From Haemonchus contortus (lineage: Eukaryota; Nematoda; Chromadorea; Rhabditida; Trichostrongylidae): a DNA stretch of 64,000 nt. Within the stretch, counting starts at the first letter, position 1; each line of letters begins with the position of its first letter. Below, piece after piece: positions 11,520 to 23,689 of this stretch. Location of the stretch: NCBI GenBank assembly GCA_000469685.2, contig LS997562.1, positions 40,810,345 to 40,874,344 on the forward strand. The letters run 5' to 3'. The notes beneath the pieces were generated by a model. That model made no database searches and was not told the DNA's origin. It was given only the letters and a program-made list of their open reading frames with translations. A program made the position numbers and the translations under genes.

Positions 11520-13054
11520 CACTGGTGTGCAAAACTTAGGGACGAAAGCAACTTTCGATTACTGTACATCTGCCAGACGGCAGAGCTCGATGAAACTTAT
11601 ACCGTACCAATAGAGGATCATTACGGTTCTGCACAGGAAGCAACTGGCAGAAAATTGAAATAGGGAGAGCAAATAAGACATTTTCACTGAAAGGTACCGA
11701 TTACACATGGTTCCTCACAACTCATCCTAGTACTTCAAAAAAAGTGACGCGTTTCCTAATGGGGTGTGTGATCACCCCGGGCAGCAGTAAATGCTCTGCA
11801 ATGCGATCCCATACTTTCCACGGGGTTGGAAATGAGTTATTGTGGTAGGGCATTCCACTCCTCTATAAGCGCAATTGACAACTGTTGGATGGTCAGTGAC
11901 GCATTTGGACGTGCTGCAATGCCTCTACCCAGTGCATCCTACACGTGCTCGATGGGATTCAGGTAGGGGGAACGGGCAGGTCTGTCCATTCGCTGGATAA
12001 CCTCTTGTGTCAAGAGCTCTTCCACCTGAGCTGTTCGATGCAGTCGCGCCTTGTTATCCATAAAAATGAATTCAGGGCTCACTGCAGCACTGAAAAGATA
12101 CACATTAGGGAGGGGTTCCTTTTCACAGTAACACCAACTGTTAAGGGTCCCGCGCTCAAAAATCTGGAGGTTAGTACGGTTACGAAGCATGATGCCTCCC
12201 CATACCATAACACCTCGACCCCCAAAACGATTAAGTTCCACAACGTTTCTGAGAGATATGCGTGGCCCCACCTCTGGCCATGAAGCTGCGTACAGAATCA
12301 CTACTCAGACTGAATCTGCTCCCATCCGAAAGAAGCAAACGGCCCCATTTCCCATCGGTCCATTCGCTATGCTCCTGGCACCACCCTAAACGGACTCGCC
12401 GATTCGCGAGGGTCAAAGGAACACTACGCAGTGGTAGTCGGGCGACGAGATCGATACCGTGTAGTCGTCATGCCACTGTGGTGCGTGGGATAACTTGCTT
12501 TAAAATCCTGGTAAATGACATTGCAATCACAGAAGCTGATTTACGTGGACCCCTTTTTACCTGCTGCACAATGTAGCGGTCATCGTTTGGTGTAGCTGGT
12601 CTTGGTCGAGTTTCTCCTCCCCTTCGAGCAGCGGCACCAGTGGTTGGGAATGCTCTCCATGCACGTGAAACAACGCTGCGAGCGATATGAGGCTCCTGAG
12701 CTACACTCTGCATGGTTCGACCTTTTTCGTGTTTCCCGATGACCCTTCCTCGTGCCAAGTCATTTAGACGATGTCTGCGGGACATGATGTATACAAGGAT
12801 ACCACCATAGTATTTGGTAGCTACTGGCTGATTCATAAAAAAATTTTTTTCATACCTATCAACTGCCTCGATTTGTGCAGGCAACCATATTTCTCGCTTT
12901 ATTTGAACTATTCCTTCACGAAAGGGGATCTGGCTTCCTGTGCATAACCGTCATAGGTCTGGCAATATAATCCCACACTTTCATTTATTTTCACCCAGTC
13001 CTCAATGTTTTATGTTACATTATCCACCTCGTCCCTAAGTTTTGCACACCAGTG
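11520..13054 (-). mobile_element. Tc1-family transposon, complete with 26-bp perfect TIRs
   Basis: The terminal repeat CACTGGTGTGCAAAACTTAG continues GGGACGA at 11520-11545, and its exact complement lies at 13029-13054. TA dinucleotides flank both ends (11518-11519 and 13055-13056). The length of about 1.53 kb and single transposase reading from right to left are those of a Tc1-like element. Perfect TIRs with only a few lesions in the gene indicate a fairly recent insertion. Confidence 0.92.
11720..12785 (-). pseudogene. Tc1-family transposase, frameshifted and with a nonsense codon
   Basis: The start at 12785 (MSRRHRLNDLARGRVIG) opens the paired-like DNA-binding region, which runs to the stop at 12468. 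After a frameshift the catalytic core resumes: LLSDGSRFSL (first Asp, frame 12231-12416), then FMDNKARLHR (second Asp) and SPYLNPIEHV (Glu of the D,D34E triad) in the frame 11939-12301. The frame is cut at 11939-11941 by TAG where the family has TGG (Trp); downstream sequence (ALGRGIAARPN...IEEWNALPQ) still matches. So a few frameshifts and one nonsense mutation disable an otherwise full-length enzyme. Confidence 0.9.
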
Positions 13055-13056
13055 TA

Positions 13057-13990
13057 GAAAACATCGGAAACCACGAATCTCACAACATCGACTAGCGCGC
13101 TCCAATTCCATGCTCGAAGGGTCGCACTTTAAAGGAGGGATGGCGGGTTCCATGCGGAATGACAACTGCAGTGGCGTTGCGGTGGTCACTTTCTTTTACA
13201 TTACCTAATTTTAGCTTTTATGTAATTATTTGATTTGTGTGGAATGTTTTCGCATGTTGTTTTTTGTTTGTCACAGCTCGATATGAACTCCTAAGTCGTA
13301 TTTGCTGCTGAAATCTCCTGAATTTCTCACAAGTTGAGCGAGATTGCAGTTTTGTTCCGTGATTGCAAAACACATAGAAGTGTAACATGGTTTGAAAATG
13401 GCGTCTTTGAGACTTGGCTGCTCGTAAGTAAATGGAAGGATAGCACCAGAACCAGGCTATTTTTTCGTAGTTGGCAAGCCTACAAATTAACGCAGTCTGG
13501 GGCTGGTATAGCCTGACTTGCGACTTAACGGAAATCAATGACAATCGAATGTCATTCAGATCCGATTCATTGAAGTGGGACTTAGGCTTGTATCCCATGT
13601 GTATATGTGACTAATTCGAGTGTCTATTTCATCGGCACTGAGCTGAAAAAGTTTAGCTGTTCGTTTTCTTACTCATATCAAACTCAGCTTCGTTGCTCAT
13701 GCTACATGGGAAAGTTTCACCGTTTGGGAAGGACTGATGTACATAAATATCACCGTGGTGTCAAAAACGCCTGCAAGAGTTATGTTTTCAAAAGCTGGCG
13801 AATGTGATGTGCAAGTTTTTTTGTATTCGTCCCTGGCAATAGCGGCAGATCGCGACAGTCCACCGAATTAGCGGCCCCACTCGACAAACGTCGTTCCTCT
13901 GTGCACTAGTTAGTGTTGTCTTTGAAATAGCAATCATGAGAACAGGAGGCCTTTGTAACATGATGTCATCTGTTTGTGATATTTATTTCA
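13057..13990. other. Intergenic stretch with no recognised feature
   Basis: The open frames at 13218-13598 (minus) and 13607-13807 (plus) show no domain I recognise and no good splice context. Nothing else is seen before the candidate exon at 13992. Confidence 0.4.
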
Positions 13991-13991
13991 G

Positions 13992-15785
13992 CAAAGACCT
14001 GAACTCATATCTGGACATATACGGTCTACTAGCTCACTTTTCATATTTACTATCTATATATCGTTTTACCATTGAATTTTCAGTCACATGCTCTTCTTCG
14101 GATTACCTAAATTCAATAATGAGCTTTTTGTAGTGCTTGTGTCGGTCTCTTTGATCTGTCCTTTAGCAAAACTCTGAAGTTTATGAGGGTCGGAAGAGCA
14201 CAGCAATAAAGTCCACATAGCTCAACAGTAATTTCAGGTGACGTCTCCACTATCGTGCAATTCGGATGCGTGGAATCTTTTGCTGGCGAAAGTGTCTGTC
14301 GAGGCTTCGTTCGAGGGATCGGAAGTGAGTAGCCCTCGTATTAATCCCCTTATTTCTTCTATCAAAATATTACGATTTTTCAAAATTCAAAATATGCGTT
14401 TTGGCTTGATGTCTTGTGTCTGTCTTGACATGTCACAATATGGACACAAACAGAATTACAAAATGGTAATGGATATTTTCGACGAGGAATGAATTTTTCC
14501 GTACTGATTCTACTAGGACTCCTCCTTTGACTTTCTAAGGAAGCAGTCTTAGAACTTCAAACTAGTAATTTCATCCCCAACAATGTCGTCCCACAGTTAC
14601 AGTTCCATTTTGGTTTTCCGTCACTTCCCGTTGAAGGCAGGCGGGTTTCCATTTTGACGTTTGTGGGACATGCCTTGTAGATTGACTGCTTATTTTGTTT
14701 GCTAGGACCAGCTTGCTGTAAAAACGCATGAGTTCATTTTCAATTTGGGTGAAGACGGCTGTGGGGAGCGTATTTTTTTCTCGGGTTGATACGGTACCGA
14801 CCTACATGATCGTATCAAGTTATCGAGTTCTTCCTTCAGTTGTTTTTTTTTACTCTGCAAATCTTTGAAACACACGTTACCAGAACCCCCGGATGCTTGG
14901 TTGCGAAAAACCGCTCTTTTCTACTAACTTTTTTCTGGATTCTCCAAATTGGTATCCCAACGTTACAGTGCACAATGTACGAGTGAATTATAATCGATTT
15001 ATTGCAGATGGGACAAGTCCGATGTACGCGTTCCTTAAACGAGATCGAAAAGACGGTTATATTCCAAGAGAGCGTGTGAAGCTACTGAAGTCTGTAAGGT
15101 AAAAGATAAGGATTGATCCAATTGAGAATTCTTCGCGTTAGAATATTGGTAGTAACAGTTTAATAACACCACAACAATTTTCGATTGAGGAAAACTTTCA
15201 TTCTTAATTTAGTTATTACCACCATTTTCAGCAAGTTGCAACGGATTGCGGCATCTGGATGATTTTGTCGTGTACATTGTACAGTTCACAAAATACATTA
15301 CAAACGATTTGCTCGACCGATGGCATCAGGATGACATTCCCGCGGGGGCAGAAACGAAATTTCAGTACAGCACTCGGCTCTTACAGTAATCCAGCAGGGC
15401 ATGACCCCATTTTGATACGCAAATACTTATCCGTCACATTTACGACGCGTCGAAAAGGGGCCTTGGGCAAGGACACGGGAGTGGGTGGTGGGTAAGCCAG
15501 CGGGTTACGGAAAGAGCCGAGTGCCGGTACCAAATTTCCGTTCCCGTCTCGCGGGGTTTAGTATGACAGTACAAATAATTACTGATATGAGTTGTGTATT
15601 ATGGCGGAACGTATTATATTTTGATGTTGATGTTTCAGTGGGGGATCAACCACTTCTTTTTAAGATGTCTCAGTTGCTCGTAGTTACTGTCTTATTGATT
15701 TTTTCACTTGGAACGGCTTTTTTCAACTTTTTTCACTTTGACATCCTACCTCAAAGGGAGGATATCGAAGCAATGTCCGTTCCAG
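13992..15785 (+). CDS. Candidate multi-exon gene of unknown function, exon chain incomplete
   Basis: Plausible exons between good AG..GT sites are 13992-14023, 14238-14324 (GDVSTIVQFGCVESFAGES; two Cys), 14969-15099 (MHNVRVNYNRF...GYIPRERVKLLKS), 15232-15389 and 15639-15785. Phases link the first three (1,1). The frame of 15232-15389 (DDFVVYIVQFTKYITND) also fits directly after 14238-14324, so the middle exon may be alternative or false. The last exon carries one hydrophobic helix (LLVVTVLLIFSLGTAFFNFF), suggesting a membrane protein. The stop of the fourth exon (15387-15389) lies inside MITE copy B. I do not recognise the family. It could be a real small gene, several spurious exons, or a gene damaged by the MITE. 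Confidence 0.3.
15354..15540. mobile_element. MITE copy B, same family as 3817-3992, opposite orientation
   Basis: Terminal inverted repeats at about 15354-15389 (GCACTCGGCTCTTACAGTAA) and 15504-15540 (AGAGCCGAGTGCCGG) enclose the same interior as copy A in reverse complement (TTCGACGCGTCGnAnATGTGACGG type core). Its left end overlaps the end of a plausible coding exon, so it may have supplied a stop codon. Confidence 0.78.
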
Positions 15786-18600
15786 GTAAAAAAAATTGAA
15801 TAAGCCAGTAAGGTGGGGGGGGGGGGGGCTGACAGTTGTAGGATCATTTCATTACGAATTTTTTTGTAAATGTGTCTCAATTGCAGTTGGCTGCCAGTTT
15901 CTGAGGTACATCACATGGTTTTGATATTCTTTTGTAATTAGGGGATCAATCAATCCATTAACATCAGGGGATATCTTGTTAACCTGTTAAGTTGTTCATC
16001 TCCGGGAACGGACACAGTTCTGATACCCTGCTCCGGGGAAGGGGAGGGGGGGGGGGGGGGGGGAGCAGGAGGGGGAGGAGACAGCTCAGGGATCATGCTG
16101 AGCCTTTGGGTGAATGTCTTTTACATCACGAGCATAAATCATTTCGGTATCTTGCTCCAATGGGATGTCAAAGCACTTTTTGAAATATCCCAATTCCAAG
16201 TGCCTACTAACCAGTTGAATTGTTTTTTATCTGAGCGGGGCGTTGTTTTGAAATTCCTACAGTTAGGGACAAATAGGGAGAGCTCCTAGCTTTTTGGGAA
16301 ATTTTTCAGTTATAAGCAGTAAGCAATTGACTGAGATGTACTTCACAGTGAGCTGGTATTTTCTAGTCTTCTGTTCATAGTTGCTGATTGTTTTGATTTG
16401 TTCTTGTTGCAGTTGTTTTTGTTGTTTTCGTTGTTGATTAAATGTTTGTATCAAAATCAGTCCTTGGGAGTAGGGTCTGGTCAAGAGTGAATTTTCATGG
16501 GACATCGTTTGACCTTAAAACCAAACCAGACTCTGCTTCTAAGGACATTTTCTGATTGAGATAGTTGGTATTGCAGTATATGGTCATTGGGCATGAATGC
16601 GTGAGCGGGTGTGCCAGTGTGTATGAGTAGTTTGCGAGCATTGTTATTTGAGCTAGGTTTTGTAGTCATAGCATTTAGGACGAATCGTTTCATTCATAGT
16701 AGGTGTAGTAGTGTTGGAAGGAGAGAGAGGGAGGGAGTGTGTGGGATAGCATGAAGGGGTGGTGGTACTCTTCTTCATGGTGCTGCTCTTTTTGAATCGT
16801 TCAGAAGCGATTACTTTGCTTCTTCATTACTCACTTCATTGAGAATGGAGTTCGCATTATCCAGGAGGGTTATAAGAGGGTTAGAAGGCCGCAACACAAA
16901 GACGGATATTTGGGCTAAGGAAGGAAACCTATGGTGAGCTTTGAGTAAGAGTGAGTCCTCACGGTGTACAATTTTTTGTTTCGGATGGGTTGTTGATGTT
17001 GATTATGGTACTGATTTGATCATGGGGTAAAGTAGCACGGGGAATTGGTTTCGATTGTGGGTATGGTTCTTGGACTGTGGGAGTGGTTGTTAGGCCCTGC
17101 CTTCACCCTTTTGGTTGAGTTGGTTTTACTGGAATTTAACTAGGATGTTTGGCAAATGTCCAAAGATTTTAACCTAACCTAATTGACTTAGCTTACCATG
17201 CCCTAGCTTAGGTTTGGACCAGTACTTGGGTTACAAAAATTTTAGGAGGGATTTAGACAATCATAAGCTGGGGATAAGCTTTGCATCCATACCGATCCCT
17301 CTCTCCCTCTTATCGAGCACTTATCAGGTAAGTAAATTTCTGTTTCATCAGGTAAGTAGATCTCTAATTGAGCCATAGTTTTGTTAGTGCTTGTTTGTAG
17401 GTGGGTCTGAAGAGATGTGAGTGAATGCGTAAGCTGAGTCCGGGCATTCTGCGAAAGTTTTGTTTTATAGGGACTGTTTTGATTAGCATGAGAAGAAGTA
17501 CTTCGAAGGATTCATTGTTGTATTTCGCAGGGTAAACTAGAATCAACTTTTTTTTTGAACGAATAATCACGGTTTTGCTCAGACTCAGCTGCAGTGATTG
17601 GGCGGACACGTGTGTGTGCGTAAGCATGGATATGGGTGGGGTGTCGGTAAAAGAATTCCGGCATAAATTCAAGCAGTAAAGATGGAAGGATCAAAGTGGG
17701 TAAAAGCGGGAACTTTGCCATTAGAGTAGGTCTTGGCTAGAGATTGTAGTGGCCTGCATGTGGGAAGGTATAGGCGCTCGTGAAAGATGAGAATCGGGTA
17801 TTGGGAGGGGTGTTAGAATATTTTTCGGGGAGAGAATTTTTATTACTACGAGAGGTTAGTTCACTCTAGTTTAAGAAATCTACGGTACAGCTAGAGAGTT
17901 CAGTTGGCTCATTTTGCGATCTAGAGGGTGTAGGGTAGGTGGTCTACAATTTCTAAAGGAAAGTGGGCTTGCGATCATATACTGGGGCAGGAAAAGTGTA
18001 AGTGGTAGTGAGAATGTGTGAAATTCGTCAGAGTGCCGCGTGTCCGCCCAGTAATTTCGAAATCTGGTGATTGCACATCCGCTCACAAGTATGCGTGTGT
18101 GTGCGTGTCTGTGGGTGCGCTCGAAGGTGTGTGAGTGTTAGGGAGAGGGCTTCGAAATGAGAGGAAGGTGCTTGTACCAAACAGAGGTAACCACGCTGTT
18201 TAGAGGTTATTTAGTATTCCGTTTCAACGTTGGAATGGGTAGTTAGATGGCTCAGACGACGAAAACGTTCAGCTCTGGCTGTGGTACATGCACATGTTAA
18301 GAATGGTGTTTGGAAGTTGTGATCATGCGTGATGTCTGAGGTGATGTGCGTGTGTTGAGTGCCACCAATGTTGGTGTATGACGATTCCTGCGCCAATGTT
18401 GCGTTGTGTTTACAACAAATAAAAAAGTTGATGTTTTCATCTGTTGTGTTGTTTTCATGAGTGTTGCTTTCGTGTTTTTGTTTTTCTGAATGTTTTTTGT
18501 GGTGTTGTGTTCACTACAATCTTATGCTGTTATAAGTTTTATTTACAATACAATAAAGACAAGCACAAAACACAAGTACAAAAATAATGTACAACACAAT
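15786..18600. other. Gene-poor region with G-runs and a G/T-rich plus strand
   Basis: Homopolymer G tracts occur at about 15817-15829 and 16047-16064. From about 16300 to 18500 the plus strand is visibly rich in G and T, with many GTGTG- and GGGAG-type words. The minus-strand open frames here (for example 17364-17672, 17880-18086) are a consequence of that bias and show no domain. No exon chain could be built. Confidence 0.45.
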
Positions 18601-18639
18601 TACGAGAGTCAATGTGCCCACCCTAAGTTTTCCCTTCCC

Positions 18640-19110
18640 TCCCACCCCCCTTCCCCCCGCGCACGCGCGTTGTTCTTAGTTTCCCACCGATGGACTCGAC
18701 CCGTCGAAGTCTCTTCGAGGTCCCCGGATGGAGTGTGCCTTGGATTGCTGGGAAAATTCTCTTCTGTGCCACACACTCACCCATCGCAAGAGGAGGACCC
18801 ACTAGCGATCGATGCCCGCGACAGCTGAACTTGTGGAGCCACCAGCTCCAAGAAGGAGCACTCCGTATTGCCCGGTTGTACAGACCAAATCTGTAGACGA
18901 TGTCGAGTTCGGTTCCGTGCTCACCATGCCATGCCACCCTTTCCCGTCGAACTTTCGTCACATTGGCAGACCCTCCTAGCACACGATATCGATTTTCCCA
19001 GTTGCACAGTGGATGACGGAATTGCTCGTTCAGTCCCGAACTTCCGCGCAGCAATCACAAAACCTCCAGTGAGATCTCTGGCAAACATGCTTCTGCCTGA
19101 CTTATGCTGA
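18640..19110 (+). repeat. Dispersed repeat, copy 1 (inverted partner at 23.68-24.05 kb)
   Basis: About 200-350 bp matches the reverse complement of 23690-24040. Aligned segments include CCCACCGATGGACTCGACCC versus CCTACCGATGGAGTCGACTC, then a shared block on lack of spacing changes: AGCGATCGATGC / AGCGACCGATGC and ATTGC(C/T)CGGTTGT. The open frames in both places (18623-19054, 23656-24063) are thereby explained as repeat-derived. The element type is unknown. Confidence 0.6.
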
Positions 19111-20639
19111 ATGATGAATTAACAGAAGAGTTAGTCATTTCAGGTGCTTGTAATGTTAGCAACAAGGTTGAATCCTAAAATCTGCCCCATGGGTAGGGGA
19201 GCAAATTGTGATCTTTGTACTTTGGACAGTTGTGACACTCGAAGAATCAATTGCCAAAACTCGGACAGATTGGTTCGAGGAACTTTTTGACACAATTAGA
19301 CCGGCTCCTAAAGCTCAAAAACATGCTCGTTTCTTAGGGGTGCTGCTCGTAAAACTTCTACAGCTTTACTAGGAGTGAGAAATTCGCTTGGTTCTGTACA
19401 CTTATGGGAGGTTACGCCTTACTCATTACTCAGAACACCATATCCATATTACTCTCAGAAAAAATCGCAGAGCAGTCAATGTCTGATGCCTTAGAAAGAG
19501 CGCTTAGAACTGTGCAGTAACCATTTCATGCCAGAGTCTTCGAAGGTTCCAAAGTTTATGTCGCCTAACTTTCTTCATTCTGTTCTTTCAGTACTTTGTT
19601 CCTTAGAGTCTCTGCCAAAGGAGTTGTGGCATTGCCATGAAAGGGTTTATCAACTATTAACAATAGCTTCCAGAGCAGTGAGAAGCTCCTCAAGAATTCA
19701 AATAAAAGCTCACGGAATCTGCCATGTACTTTCGAGTTGCTTCAGAATCAGAACTACTTTTTCAAAGGAATCATCTCTGTGAGCTGTTGACGAGGGTTAA
19801 GCTTAAAAATATCCCGACATCAAATGCTTCCTTATTTGATGTTCCAAATTGACTGAAATTTTTAGGACATTCAGCTAACGATAAATATGGCTCAAAACAA
19901 GTCATGGGCTGCAAAACTGTGATGCAACGATAGAAGTAGAACATTGGTATTAGTTCCCCCAAAACTCGAAAAGTGTGGTTTTTTATCAATTGAGATGTGA
20001 GAGGGTTATCGCGAAAAGCTGATCACGCCTCTCGCTCGAGTTTGAAGTACTCCGAACGAGGACGAAAGTCAACGCAGAATCTCTCCAACTCGGTAACAGC
20101 TTCTTGTTAACCAACAACAACCAGTACAGTAGTGTGAGAAAAGCATGTTCAGCAAAGACTTGCACCGAGGTTTTTTGCGGAGAATACGGAATGAAGACGG
20201 TCGGAAGGCGCTCAAGAACATTCAGAAATAAATTTGAAGTTATTCACTAAAGTCAGCGACGGGCGAAGTCTCCGATCTCGTTGGCTGGAGGAACAAGTAA
20301 CTGCTATGCTATGGAAATCTAAGAGAGGTTTTTATTAGTGGTAAAGGGCGAATATCAGTCGATGCTGGGATGCTTTCACATCTCTTCCTATCGTCGTTTC
20401 GCCTCCAGAGTTAAAGTTAGCTGATGCTGACTCAGCCAAAGCGTTGATTGGATTCCAGGGCTAGATAAAAAGTTGTTCAAGAATGACCAAGAGGCCGAGT
20501 CTCTCCTCGAACACGAGTTGCTAGACACTGGGGCTTGACGTCTATCTACGTAGATCGCAGTATGTAGATCTGTCTATATGGCTATTAATAGGGACCAGTA
20601 TTAGCTGGTCGGTGAAATACTGAGAAGAGGCGCTGTATT
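19111..20639. other. Intergenic stretch with no recognised feature
   Basis: Open frames such as 19528-19782 show no recognisable domain or splice context. The surrounding DNA is flanked by repeats on both sides, so unidentified transposon debris is likely but not shown. Confidence 0.35.
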
Positions 20640-20980
20640 ATGGAGCATCAAGTGCGGGAATCATTCAGCATTGAGATGACTTTCACATTCCTCTGTATCT
20701 TCATTCTTAGACGCTCAGTGAAGAAGGTTGGGTAAACTTCTTTCCCCCAAGATGTCTCCACTTCCATCTATCTTTTCATCTACGGAATATACTGCACTTA
20801 CTTCAGCATCGGCGAAATCCTTCTTGATCGTTTCTCGCCAGTTCTTCTCAGAGGCTCCACATGACCACTTCTCTTGAGCTTGGCACTACGCTCCCACTGT
20901 TCTCCTAATCGACGATCCCGTGGCCTCCTCAGTACGTGTCCATACCATTGTAGACGCTGCTCTCTCCTCTTCAGCTGAAA
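20640..20980 (-). repeat. 3' end fragment of an RTE-like LINE
   Basis: On the minus strand a short stretch reads RLQWYGHVLRRPRD (about 20915-20960), the conserved box near the C terminus of RTE-type LINE polymerases (usual form RWFGHV.RRP). After a frameshift it is followed by ASEKNWRETIKKDFADAEVS, matching the family's trailing segment. Only the terminal portion is present. Confidence 0.5.
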
Positions 20981-21530
20981 GGATAGATCGCACTGACGAC
21001 CTTGAGTCTGCCTCTACTCTCCACTATCAGTGCCGCGTCTTCAGCGTCAAGTATGGTCCCCACTGTTCCGTTTACGAGCCCTTTCACGACGACCTTTATC
21101 GCTGTAGGAAAGTTACGGAGGGAATAGGGTTATAGGGATAGGGAGTGAAGAGTGGATACGATAGTAGCTATGAAGATAGAAGGACGAAAATCAAATAAAT
21201 CACTCTCATTTCATTCGACAGCAGCGTCAACTACGGGTGACCGGCGGAAGGAAGTAAGGAGAGCCGATTTGTAACCGAGCTCTCGCAAACGTAAGCACGA
21301 GCAGGAAAACTGTAGAGGGCGCTATCGAGTAGACACCAGAAAAGGAATTCAGGAGCTCTGTCCCATTTCTGAATACGATTGCCGAGATAGCGAAGATCAG
21401 CTGATGCGGCCATATCAGTCGATATTGTCACTACAGCAGCAACAATCTTCGATTGATTTCCATGAAAGGTCAAGAAAACACCAAGACCACCGACGGCCCT
21501 ATGATCCGGAATATTCAAAGAGACGTTGGA

Positions 21531-21899
21531 ATCTGTTGGATGTACGCATAACGCTGTTCGTTTGCAAACCCTGACCTTCCCAGAAACAATTGCGACCTTG
21601 GGTGATATCTCGAATTTCTACCGTTGCATCATAGTATAGAGCATGGCGAGAGGAAAAATAACTTTTAGTTTCCATAAAACATCCTTTGTAACATGAATAG
21701 ATGAGCGAAAGGAATAAAAAGGTATTGGCTTTGTTCTTCCTGTTGCTCAATCCCAAACAGTACGTACAAATCCACCGTAAAAAACCCACAGTAATTCATG
21801 AAGCCCATAAAAAATCTGACAATAGCCAAATCTGTTGGATGTACGTATAACGCTGTTCGTTTGCAAACCCTGACTTTCCCAGAGACAATTACGACCTTT
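21531..21899. repeat. Direct duplication of a 70-bp segment, 299 bp apart
   Basis: Positions 21531-21600 and 21830-21899 are direct copies with about five differences; both contain ATAACGCTGTTCGTTTGCAA. The 229 bp between them is not repeated. This looks like a local duplication or long terminal-type direct repeats of a small element. Confidence 0.7.
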
Positions 21900-23680
21900 G
21901 TGGTTCTACTCAAAATAACCCATGGTATCTAATGTTTTCCTATGTTAACAGAAAAGCGACAGGTGGGCAATTCACCACCCGTCACCTTCACGTTAGAGTA
22001 ACAACCACTTCCTCAGCAGCTTTGATTCAACCCTTTTGATTTACTCTATTCTGTCCTTATACTAATCGGTCGGCTGCACTGAAAAAAAAACTGTCAAAAA
22101 AGCGAGTCACTGCCTACAGTAACAGTTTTTCGAATTTCGAGCGAATGCCTCGGTACCCTGCTATTTCTGCACCCCACTCAGTGATCCAGACTCATCTCAG
22201 CTCACCTGCAATCAATCTACTTATTTGCCCCTCCCTCGCCATCCCCCCAGCCACCGTCCCTTTTGCTCTAATTGTTTAGTTGCTAAGGCTCTGTCCTTTT
22301 TCACCAATGTTGCGGACGAAGTCCTACTTTTGCAGACGACAAACAACAGGAGAGCGCAGCAAGGATTGCGTGATTGATTGAATAATTTTTCTCATTCGAT
22401 GAACACACGGGCTCAATCTACCAGGTGCTTTGACTAAAACTTTAATTGGCCCAAAAGCCCTATAACCTTGATTTCGGGAGTCTACCAGCTTATTTTGAGC
22501 CACCTTTAGTCAGTTAGCCAAACGTTAGTAAAAGCAAACTCATCAAAAAACTCAAACAAAAAGCATTTTGAGTAGGGTTATGCTCAAGCTGTGCACCAAA
22601 CCAACAGTAATGATTCCTTTGAAAAAATGAGCTATGATTCTGAAGCAACTCAAGCACACTGCAAATTTCCGTTAGCTTTTCTGAATCCTTGAAAAGAACT
22701 CACTGCTCTGAAAACGACTGCTAATAGATGAGTGGCCGATTCATAGCGAATTCCCGCTGCCTATGGCGAAGAATCCAAAACACGAAGTACTGGAAGTCCT
22801 GTCTGAAGTCGGTCGGCAAGCATAAACTTCAGAAACGACACCAAAGAAACGGCATGAAAGGTCGTGCACGATTAATAAACGCTTTTTAAAGCTTATCGAA
22901 CAATGAAACTACTGCGAATCTCTAGAAGAGTAATATAAAATGGGTCTCCGAACAATGAATAAGAGCATAACATCCCATAAGTTCACAGAAGCCAACGAAG
23001 TTCCCAATTCCTACAAAGAGTTGGAAGTTTTCAAGCAACATTTCTAAGAAAAAGACTGTTATTGAGATAAAGAAGCGGCCCCAAATATGGCAAAAAGTTC
23101 TTCAAGCAACCGACCTGGTCTGGACATCGGACCCCTCAAACCGTCACAGCCACACACTGAACAAAGGTAACGAGTTGCTTCCACACCCACATGAGCAGAT
23201 ATTAATCTCCAGAGTATCCCATGGACTACTGTTTTGAAAAGGCACGAGATCCGATCAGAAAGAAAGGCTTGAGGGGCTAGTAGTGATGTTCGGAATTGAT
23301 TTTGTGCCAGGGTGGTGAAGTTTTTGGCTTAAGCCTGATGAGAGAAGGAGCTCCACTGCGACTGAATTTTGCCCTCATGCAAAAAATGGAATGGAAAAGT
23401 AATTGGCCGGTAGGACCTTCACACAGTGAGAGATGTCAAACAAGGGCATAACAATGGATGCTCCCCAGCTCCCCCTTCCCCCAGGACGCATTTTTACCCA
23501 GTCAACCTTGTTGCTAACACTATAAGCCCTGAAAAAGACTACCTTCTCTGATATTTCACCATTCACTTTTGCTCAAGCTAAAGCATGTCTCCCAGACACC
23601 TCGCTGTCTGTTGTGCGACTTTGTGCAGAAGTTGTAGTGTGAACGATCTTATACGTCATACCATTTTGCGACTGGGATGA
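21900..23680. other. Intergenic stretch with no recognised feature
   Basis: No domain, RNA gene or clear repeat was recognised. Frames such as 23375-23566 on the minus strand lack support. Confidence 0.35.
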
Positions 23681-23689
23681 GCCGTATCG

